Shown one piece after another: positions 8,144-12,517 of a stretch of 13,414 bases of DNA (positions are counted from its first letter, which is position 1; each line of letters begins with the position of its first letter). Source of the DNA: Anaerolineae bacterium. GTDB taxonomy: Bacteria; Chloroflexota; Anaerolineae; DUEN01. Both the position numbers and the translations under genes were made by a program. The notes beneath the pieces were generated by a model. It was not told the origin of the DNA and ran no database searches. It was given only the letters and a program-made list of their open reading frames with translations. The DNA is taken from NCBI GenBank assembly GCA_021159845.1, contig JAGHDS010000142.1:1-13414 (forward strand). Direction: 5' to 3'.

Positions 8144-8239
8144 AGGACCTCCCCCTTTTCGATAAACGTATGTATAGCTGACGGATTGGCTGTGTAGTGC
8201 CCCCATTGAGGTGGGCCCCACTCCTTGGACCACAAAACG

Positions 8240-8266
8240 CCCCAATATCCCTCTCTAGGAATGGGG
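8240..8266. repeat. Imperfect hairpin 1 in the spacer
   Basis: CCCCA (8240-8244) pairs with TGGGG (8262-8266) and TCC (8248-8250) with GGA (8258-8260), giving eight pairs around a small internal loop. There is no T tract on either side, so it is not an obvious terminator. Confidence 0.35.
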
Positions 8267-8272
8267 TTGCAA

Positions 8273-8292
8273 GGTTCAGTGTACCCTGAACT
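8273..8292. repeat. Short hairpin 2 in the spacer
   Basis: GTTCAG (8274-8279) and CTGAAC (8286-8291) form a perfect six-pair stem with a six-base loop; a G-T pair can extend it. It is short and could be chance. Confidence 0.3.
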
Positions 8293-8320
8293 CTGCCTTC
8301 GGTCAAACCTCGCTTTTCGC

Positions 8321-8340
8321 GTAACTGTTCACCGTTGGGG
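8321..8340 (+). repeat. Copy B of the 20-base motif shared with 1293-1312
   Basis: It agrees with 1293-1312 at 17 of 20 positions, in the same orientation, and is also intergenic. It is followed by GTAAGAGAAA, which recurs at 8495 in this spacer but not after copy A. Confidence 0.4.
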
Positions 8341-8381
8341 TAAGAGAAATCAGCTGCGCCGCCACCACAAGCCGAATCAAG

Positions 8382-8411
8382 CCCCCTTCTCCCAGGCGTG
8401 GGAGAAGGGGG
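8382..8411. repeat. Perfect 13-bp palindromic hairpin (REP-like)
   Basis: CCCCCTTCTCCCA (8382-8394) pairs perfectly with 8399-8411 around the four-base loop GGCG. The G-rich GTCTGGGGGATGAGGG follows. No T tract lies on either side, so it is unlikely to be a simple terminator. Very stable GC palindromes of this form are typical of dispersed intergenic repeats. Only one copy lies in the window, so its repetitive nature is inferred. Confidence 0.55.
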
Positions 8412-8499
8412 TCTGGGGGATGAGGGCCATCCGCGGCCAAAGCACCTGGGACCAGCCGACTGATACCGAGCCCGCCGAATGTTGGTGAGACCTGGTAAG

Positions 8500-8531
8500 A
8501 GAAACCCGGCTTTTCGAAAAAGCGAGTTTCT
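8500..8531. repeat. Imperfect hairpin with a two-part stem (palindromic repeat candidate)
   Basis: AGAAAC (8500-8505) pairs with GTTTCT (8526-8531), and GCTTTT (8509-8514) with AAAAGC (8518-8523), separated by a small internal loop and closed by a three-base loop. A diverged half copy lies at 8305-8319 (13 of 15 bases match 8502-8516). This suggests that more than one copy of the element has decayed here. Confidence 0.45.
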
Positions 8532-8580
8532 TCCCGGGGGCCATCGCCGGGTCCCCGGCCTACATCGTTCGCCGGATGCC

Positions 8581-8593
8581 ACTGGGACCCAGT
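8581..8593. promoter_or_regulatory. 13-base palindrome before the small HTH-like frame
   Basis: ACTGGG-A-CCCAGT is a perfect odd palindrome directly before the AGGAG (8594-8598) that precedes the frame at 8607. It could be an operator of that gene or part of the palindrome-rich spacer. Evidence is position and symmetry only. Confidence 0.2.
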
Positions 8594-8681
8594 AGGAGAG
8601 GGGAATGTGGCTACCTTTGCGAGGTTTCTGAAGATCTCCCGACCCAAGGCTTACCGGCTGGTGGAAGAAGAGGTGGGAAGA

Positions 8682-8701
8682 TTGCACACATTTTGCACAC
8701 A
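8682..8701 (+). repeat. Tandem 9-base direct repeat with 11-base period
   Basis: TTGCACACA occurs at 8682-8690 and again at 8693-8701, exactly one helical turn apart. The second copy sits within TTTTG-CACA-CAAAA (8691-8704), a short inverted repeat. Such phased repeats are typical of protein-binding sites, including the arm sites of tyrosine integrases. The site is about 80 bases beyond the tRNA 3' end. The binding protein is unknown. Confidence 0.4.
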
Positions 8702-8725
8702 AAATGGAGTGGTGAGAAAGGAGAA

Positions 8726-8770
8726 GGGGCTGGAGGTACTAGATATTGGGGTGATCTGCCCTCCAGCCCC
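8726..8770 (-). terminator. Probable terminator of tRNA-Arg
   Basis: GGGGCTGGAGG (8726-8736) is a perfect 11-bp inverted match to 8760-8770. Inside the 23-base loop, AGAT and ATCT can pair again. In the direction of tRNA transcription it begins 11 bases after the tRNA and is followed by the pyrimidine-rich TTCTCCTTTCTC, a weaker tail than a plain T run. It may also be a processing or repeat structure. Confidence 0.55.
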
Positions 8771-8781
8771 TGTATATTGTG

Positions 8782-8854
8782 TGCCCCCGGCAGGACTCGA
8801 ACCTGCAACCTACTGATTCGAAGTCAGGCGCTCTATCCTTTGAGCTACGGGGGC
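8782..8854 (-). tRNA. tRNA-Arg, anticodon TCG
   Basis: A full cloverleaf is seen on the minus strand: acceptor stem GCCCCCG (8854-8848) with CGGGGGC (8789-8783), and D stem GCTC/GAGC with loop AAAGGATA. The anticodon arm has loop CTTCGAA with anticodon TCG (8821-8819). A five-base variable loop and T stem GCAGG/CCTGC with loop TTCGAGT follow, and the discriminator is A (8782). It reads CGA and probably other CGN codons. The 3' CCA is not encoded; the genomic bases there are CAC. The outermost anticodon-stem pair (27-43) is a C-T mismatch. A near-consensus promoter lies upstream and a hairpin downstream, so it appears to be a single-gene transcript. Confidence 0.96.
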
Positions 8855-8889
8855 TCTCCCACTGGGGATTCTATGCCAAACCACTACTC

Positions 8890-8917
8890 ATTCTACCCAG
8901 CCTCTCTGTCCTGTCAA
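8890..8917 (-). promoter_or_regulatory. Promoter of tRNA-Arg
   Basis: On the minus strand, TTGACA (8917-8912) and TAGAAT (8895-8890) are separated by 16 bases, a near-perfect sigma-70-type promoter. The predicted start near 8883 gives a 5' leader of about 29 bases to be removed by RNase P. Confidence 0.75.
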
Positions 8918-8973
8918 ATTTATCCGTGAAGGGGATGCCGTGGAGTGCTACTTCGCACCCCGGATGGGGATCG

Positions 8974-9714
8974 TTAAGCGGGATCCATGGGAATGATGTA
9001 CTCGTCGGTTGCCTGGGAGAGATCCGCATATATCCCCCTCATATCGGGAGGAAGCAACTCAGCGATGCGATACATCGCCTCGTCGGTCATGCGTCGCATG
9101 GTCTCCCGATCCACGCGCCCAGATGTGGGCCACCGGAACTTAAAGGGGGGGCCGATCTTGATGTGTACCGGCGTCAACCGATGCCGCTTGAAATTTTCAT
9201 CGAAGGAGGTCGTGCCGGTCACCGCAACGGGTACGATGGCCGGATCATATCGACGAGCGAAGAAAACGACGCCCTCCTTACCACGTTGAAGGCTTCCTGT
9301 CGGGCTGCGCGTTCCCTCCGGGGCAATGATGAGCGCCTGCCCCGCGGCCAACAGCCGGTTTGCCCAGCGCATGGCTGCCATGTCCAGTTCGCCACGACGG
9401 ATTGGGATCACCTTATACCATTTCATGAGCTGCCCGACCACTGGCCACTCGAGTGCCTCCGCCTTGCTTAGGGGAACGGCGTATCGAGGAACGTGGGCTA
9501 CCAGCACGACCGGGTCGAGCCAGTGGACATGGTTGAGGATGAGGATCAGTGGCCCGGTGGCAGGAATGTTCTCAAGCCCCTCCACCTCCACCCGGACGAC
9601 GAGCCATAGCAAGAAGTGCAGCACAGGATCCCAGATCCGGCGCCCCATAGGGATGCGAAACCTGGATTGTCCCTTGACCTTCTCGGTCTGGCGCTCATGT
9701 ACGATCGTGCTCAT
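8974..9714 (-). CDS. plsC: 1-acyl-sn-glycerol-3-phosphate acyltransferase (PlsC family)
   Basis: This enzyme acylates lysophosphatidic acid at the sn-2 position to give phosphatidic acid, the precursor of membrane phospholipids, at the inner face of the membrane. The 246-residue product has the acyltransferase catalytic motif HX4D as NHVHWLD (61-67; His62, Asp67). It also has a block around VIPIRRGELD (102-111), EGTRS (133-137), and VPVAVTGT (161-168). A hydrophobic stretch (about 30-41) may dip into the membrane. The start ATG at 9714 has GAGGA six bases upstream. It overlaps the end of cmk by 20 bases, and cmk-plsC pairs are common in bacteria. The exact acyl acceptor within this broad family is inferred. 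Confidence 0.92.
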   Translation of the reverse strand: MSTIVHERQTEKVKGQSRFRIPMGRRIWDPVLHFLLWLVVRVEVEGLENIPATGPLILILNHVHWLDPVVLVAHVPRYAVPLSKAEALEWPVVGQLMKWYKVIPIRRGELDMAAMRWANRLLAAGQALIIAPEGTRSPTGSLQRGKEGVVFFARRYDPAIVPVAVTGTTSFDENFKRHRLTPVHIKIGPPFKFRWPTSGRVDRETMRRMTDEAMYRIAELLPPDMRGIYADLSQATDEYIIPMDPA

Positions 9715-10393
9715 CGCAGGTCCTCATCAGGTCCAAGACATAGGCCAGGACGGCGTCAGCATTCATCTGCGTCGAGTCAATGATAACCGCATCCTCGGCG
9801 GGACGCAGCGGCGCTGTGGCTCGATGGGAGTCAATCTCATCCCGTCGGCGCATTGAGGCGAGTATTTCCTCATAGTCTGCTTGTTGTCCGCGGGAGCGAA
9901 CCTCTTTATAGCGCCGCCGCGCCCGTTCTTCCAACGATGCATCCAGATAGATCTTGAGATCAGCATGAGGGAGGACTACGGTCCCGATGTCGCGCCCCAC
10001 CATGACCACGCGCCCGTTGGCTGCAATACGTCGTTGTTGCGGTAGCAGTGCCTCACGTACCCCCGGACACGCGGCGACGGGTGAGACGTTAGCGTCCACC
10101 TCCGGCTGGCGGATGGCCCAAGTGACATCCTCGCCATCCAGGAGTACTGTGTATTGTCGGCCGTCGGCCACGGTGGGAGGGGTGACGTCGATGTGGACCT
10201 CGCGTGCCAGCCGGGTAATTGCTTCCTCGTCGGTTGGGTCCAGGCCACGGCGCAGTGCAGCCAATGTGACGGCTCGATACATGACGCCCGTGTCGAAGTA
10301 AAGGTATCCCAGCCTCTGGGCTAACCGTTGTCCGAGCGTGCTTTTGCCGGCTCCGGCCGGGCCGTCTATAGTGATCACGTCGGGTTGGCTCAT
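9695..10393 (-). CDS. cmk: Cytidylate kinase Cmk
   Basis: Cmk phosphorylates CMP and dCMP with ATP in the cytoplasm. The 232-residue product has the normal length of the bacterial family. Motifs are the P-loop GPAGAGKST (11-19), the nucleotide-binding DTGVMYR (34-40), GRDIGTVV (133-140), and the lid region with RRRDEIDSHRATAPLRPAEDA (182-202). A longer upstream frame exists, but the ATG at 10393 is chosen because AGGAG stands six bases before it (10404-10400) and the P-loop then falls at the usual distance. The start overlaps the pseudouridine synthase stop as ATGA, so the two are translationally coupled. The end overlaps plsC by 20 bases. Confidence 0.96.
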   Translation of the reverse strand: MSQPDVITIDGPAGAGKSTLGQRLAQRLGYLYFDTGVMYRAVTLAALRRGLDPTDEEAITRLAREVHIDVTPPTVADGRQYTVLLDGEDVTWAIRQPEVDANVSPVAACPGVREALLPQQRRIAANGRVVMVGRDIGTVVLPHADLKIYLDASLEERARRRYKEVRSRGQQADYEEILASMRRRDEIDSHRATAPLRPAEDAVIIDSTQMNADAVLAYVLDLMRTCDEHDRT

Positions 10394-11232
10394 CGCTTTC
10401 TCCTGTTCCGTCGAGATGACGTCGGCCGATGGGAGGAAGGCTGAAGGATACGCTTGCTGCCACAACGGGATTGAACAGTCCGGCGCAGCAGGCGCGACTC
10501 GTAAGCGGTCAGGTGTCGGTATTTCCCGGGGGGGAGCCGTCCCAGGCGTAGGGGCCCCAGCCCCACGCGGATAAGGCGCAGCACCGGATACCCCACAGCA
10601 CTCAGCATCCGGCGTACTTCGCGCTTTTTCCCTTCCCTCAGCGTAAGCCGTACCCAGGTAGCACCTTCCTGGGTAGGATTCTCCTGCCACCAGTCGCCTA
10701 CCAGCTCGCGAGGCCATCCCTGCACGGCGACGACCTGGGCCGGCGCCATCCTCTCCCCTTCCAGGTGGATACCTCGTCGTAGCTTCCACAGCGCGCGGGG
10801 AGACGGCTGGCCCCTCACCAGGGCCAGGTAGGTCTTCGGTTGTTCGTATCGTGGGTGCATAAGCCGATTGGCAAGCTCCCCGTCGTTCGTTAAGAGGATC
10901 AATCCTTCACTGGCCATGTCCAACCGGCCGACCGGGTAAAGCCGCACGCCAGCTTCCACCAGGTCCCCGAGGTCGGGACGTCCCCTTGGGTCAGCCATGA
11001 CGCTCAGGTATCCTGCCGGCTTGTGGAGCATGATGTAATAGCGTGGCTCGCGCGGGCGTATAGGCTCGCCGTTGACCAGGATCTGATCTCGTTCGGGGTC
11101 AACCTTGACGCCCATCTCCGTCACGATCCTGCCGTTGACGGCAACCCGCCCCTCTCGAATGAGTCGCTCGCTCGCACGCCGGGATGCGATCCCCGCGTGT
11201 GCTAAGACCTTTTGCAGACGTTCTAAGGGCAT
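10390..11232 (-). CDS. rluB: RluB-type pseudouridine synthase (23S rRNA)
   Basis: This enzyme isomerises specific uridines to pseudouridine in rRNA, probably of the large subunit. The 280-residue product has an N-terminal S4 RNA-binding domain (1-48, with RLQKVLAHAGIASRRASERL near the start). An RsuA/RluB/RluE-type catalytic domain follows, with LHKPAGYLS (69-77), the catalytic loop VGRLDMASEGL (101-111, Asp105) and REGKKREVRRML near the C-terminal side. The last 30 or so residues are basic and of low complexity. The start at 11232 lies two bases after the carboxypeptidase stop, with GGAGAG some 11 bases upstream, inside that gene. RluB is preferred over RsuA because of the KPAGYLS...DPRGRPDLGDLV pattern; the exact target base is inferred. 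Confidence 0.9.
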   Translation of the reverse strand: MPLERLQKVLAHAGIASRRASERLIREGRVAVNGRIVTEMGVKVDPERDQILVNGEPIRPREPRYYIMLHKPAGYLSVMADPRGRPDLGDLVEAGVRLYPVGRLDMASEGLILLTNDGELANRLMHPRYEQPKTYLALVRGQPSPRALWKLRRGIHLEGERMAPAQVVAVQGWPRELVGDWWQENPTQEGATWVRLTLREGKKREVRRMLSAVGYPVLRLIRVGLGPLRLGRLPPGKYRHLTAYESRLLRRTVQSRCGSKRILQPSSHRPTSSRRNRRKR

Positions 11233-11234
11233 CG

Positions 11235-12389
11235 TTATGGTTCTCTCCAGCGGAGGGGTACTTCCGCTATGGTCTTGGGGCCTACCCGGAAGATCGCCTG
11301 GCCGGCTGGGCTTCCGGCGGTCCCATCGCCGCTGATCTCGCATACCGCGTGTACCAACGGCCACTGCCAGCGAGGCAACAGCACCTCAGGTTCCGATGTG
11401 GCGGCAAGCTCTCGCACGCGTCCGTCACTCCAGTGCACGCGGCTCAGCTCGCCAGGAGGCAGCGTGAGTTTACGCCATCCGAAGTAGGTGAAGTAATGGT
11501 CAAGCAGCGCTCGGGCATCGGCATATCGGTCCTGGCTCCCCAGGACAACGGCAATTGCCCGGTGTCCCTGGCGGGTGGCGGATGCTACCAGGCATTGGCC
11601 GGCGGCATCCGTGGTACCCGTCTTGACCCCGTCCGCGCCAGGGTATGTGGTAAGCAGCTGGTTCCTGTTGATCAAGAGCCTGCCTGCGATCCGCGCTCGC
11701 GGCGTCGATACGATCTTAGCGAATAGCTTGTTCTTCAGCCCGGCGCGGGCGATGGTCAGCAGGTCAGTGGCGCTGGCCAGATGTCCAGGAGCATCCAATC
11801 CGTGGGGGTTCACGAAGTGCGTGTGGGTGAGGCCGAGTTGGGCGGCTTTCTGGTTCATCAGCGTCGCGAACGCTTTAGCCGACCCAGCCACGTAGTCGGC
11901 TAAAGCCATCGCAGCGTCATTGCCAGACACCATGAGCATTCCATACAGCAGGTCGTGGACCGTGATGCGTTCTCCTGCGCGCAGTCCCATGCTTGCCTCG
12001 CCGATCAGTGCATCGGCCGGTACGGTGACTACATCATCGAGATGGCCGCGTTCCAGCACGATCAAGGCGGTCATCACTTTCGTTGTGCTGGCGGGGGGAA
12101 GAGGTTGATCGGGATTCTTGCTGAGCAGGATCTGCCCGGTCTTGGCATCAGCCAGCACGGCCGCGCGAGCCGTGACTGGTGGCATACGACGTGATACGGC
12201 TAAGGCCCGCACCTGGCCTGGATATAGGCGCCAGCCTGGGAGCGCCCGGGTTGCCCCACCAGTGAGCACGGGGGGGCCGAAGCCGACCAGTGCCCATAAT
12301 ACGCTCAGCGCCAGCACCAGGATGATCTGATGCGCCTTGTGTTCCTCGTGGGCACCCGTCTGGGGGCCGGATCTAAAGCGTTTTCTCAT
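11235..12389 (-). CDS. D-alanyl-D-alanine carboxypeptidase (peptidase S11, low-molecular-weight PBP)
   Basis: This enzyme removes the terminal D-alanine from peptidoglycan stem peptides outside the membrane, limiting cross-linking. The 384-residue product starts with a 20-residue polar segment and a hydrophobic helix (about 21-37) acting as signal peptide or anchor. The serine peptidase domain has STTK (101-104, nucleophile Ser101), SGN (155-157) and KTG (256-258), in the order and spacing of DacA/DacF proteins. A beta-rich PBP5-type C-terminal domain (about 306-384) follows, ending without an obvious C-terminal amphipathic anchor. The ATG at 12389 has no good Shine-Dalgarno; it is chosen because the basic end and membrane helix begin there. 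The gene is two bases upstream of the pseudouridine synthase. Confidence 0.94.
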   Translation of the reverse strand: MRKRFRSGPQTGAHEEHKAHQIILVLALSVLWALVGFGPPVLTGGATRALPGWRLYPGQVRALAVSRRMPPVTARAAVLADAKTGQILLSKNPDQPLPPASTTKVMTALIVLERGHLDDVVTVPADALIGEASMGLRAGERITVHDLLYGMLMVSGNDAAMALADYVAGSAKAFATLMNQKAAQLGLTHTHFVNPHGLDAPGHLASATDLLTIARAGLKNKLFAKIVSTPRARIAGRLLINRNQLLTTYPGADGVKTGTTDAAGQCLVASATRQGHRAIAVVLGSQDRYADARALLDHYFTYFGWRKLTLPPGELSRVHWSDGRVRELAATSEPEVLLPRWQWPLVHAVCEISGDGTAGSPAGQAIFRVGPKTIAEVPLRWREP

Positions 12390-12422
12390 ATTGCCGATCT
12401 GGTCACGGAGATTGCTTGCACA

Positions 12423-12452
12423 AAGGCACAGCGGTGCCACACGCTGTGCCTT
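12423..12452 (-). terminator. Hairpin between secF and the carboxypeptidase; weak terminator or leader structure
   Basis: AAGGCACAGCG (12423-12433) and CGCTGTGCCTT (12442-12452) form a perfect 11-bp stem with an eight-base loop. In the minus direction it lies 66 bases after the secF stop and is followed by only TTTG, so it may terminate secF transcripts partly. It could instead be a structure in the carboxypeptidase leader, about 34 bases before that start. Confidence 0.5.
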
Positions 12453-12479
12453 AGACTTCTTGCTATGTGCTCCAATCCA

Positions 12480-12511
12480 GGGCTGAAATGACTTTTCCCG
12501 GGCGGAAATGA
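12480..12511. repeat. Two 12-base direct repeats, 20 bases apart
   Basis: GGGCTGAAATGA (12480-12491) and GGGCGGAAATGA (12500-12511) differ at one base and are 20 bases from start to start, about two helical turns. They lie just after the secF stop and upstream of the carboxypeptidase. The phasing suggests a tandem binding site for a regulator; none is identified. Confidence 0.4.
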
Positions 12512-12517
12512 ACTGCT

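Larger units (their letters stand above)
8144..8781. other. 638-base structured spacer with no convincing complete gene
   Basis: Between the reductase start and the tRNA 3' end the sequence is rich in hairpins and partial repeats, listed separately (8240-8266, 8273-8292, 8321-8340, 8382-8411, 8500-8531, 8581-8593, 8682-8701, 8726-8770). GGTAAGAGAAA occurs twice (8339-8349 and 8494-8504). The segment at 8305-8319 resembles both arms of the 8500-8531 hairpin. Open frames through it have no family resemblance except the first residues of a short frame at 8607. No clear promoter for the reductase was recognised. The reductase must use an unrecognised one here, perhaps around the TATACAT at about 8171-8177 on the minus strand. 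Confidence 0.6.
8607..8816 (+). pseudogene. Short frame with HTH-like N-terminus; possible remnant of an excisionase-type gene
   Basis: A GTG start at 8607 stands eight bases after AGGAG (8594-8598). The first residues, VATFARFLKISRPKAYRLVE, have the pattern of the helix-turn-helix in excisionase/MerR-like proteins (hydrophobic-x-x-hydrophobic-L-x-I-S-R-x-x-A-Y-R-L-V-E). After about residue 22 the resemblance ends. The frame then runs through a terminator hairpin and into the antisense of the tRNA before its stop at 8814-8816, so its C-terminus cannot be a real protein end. I therefore call it a broken remnant, if it is a gene at all. Its place beside the 3' end of a tRNA fits the left-over edge of an integrated element. 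Chance resemblance is a serious alternative. Confidence 0.25.

Noticed and set aside
8144..8245. N-terminal extension of the aldo/keto reductase to an ATG at 8245.
   Set aside because: A strong ribosome-binding site stands directly before 8143, and the family pattern begins at MEYRTLGRTG. The extra 34 residues are not family-like.
8058..8702. A 214-codon minus-strand frame over the structured spacer and the start of the reductase.
   Set aside because: It reads through every hairpin in the spacer and then the reductase gene in a wrong frame, with no family resemblance.
8576..8929. An open frame across the tRNA whose product contains PGRTRTCNLLIRSQALYPLS.
   Set aside because: This is the familiar false protein that arises from translating the antisense strand of a tRNA gene.
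8956..8967. CCCC-GGAT-GGGG as a terminator for plsC.
   Set aside because: A four-bp stem without a T tract is too weak to call.
8779..9471. A 230-codon plus-strand frame beginning in the tRNA (RQDSNLQPTDSKSGALSFEL).
   Set aside because: It starts as tRNA antisense translation and then runs opposite plsC, so both parts are spurious.
10394..10789. Upstream extension of cmk by 132 residues.
   Set aside because: The extension lies within the pseudouridine synthase gene in another frame. The ATG at 10393 has a good ribosome-binding site and places the P-loop correctly.
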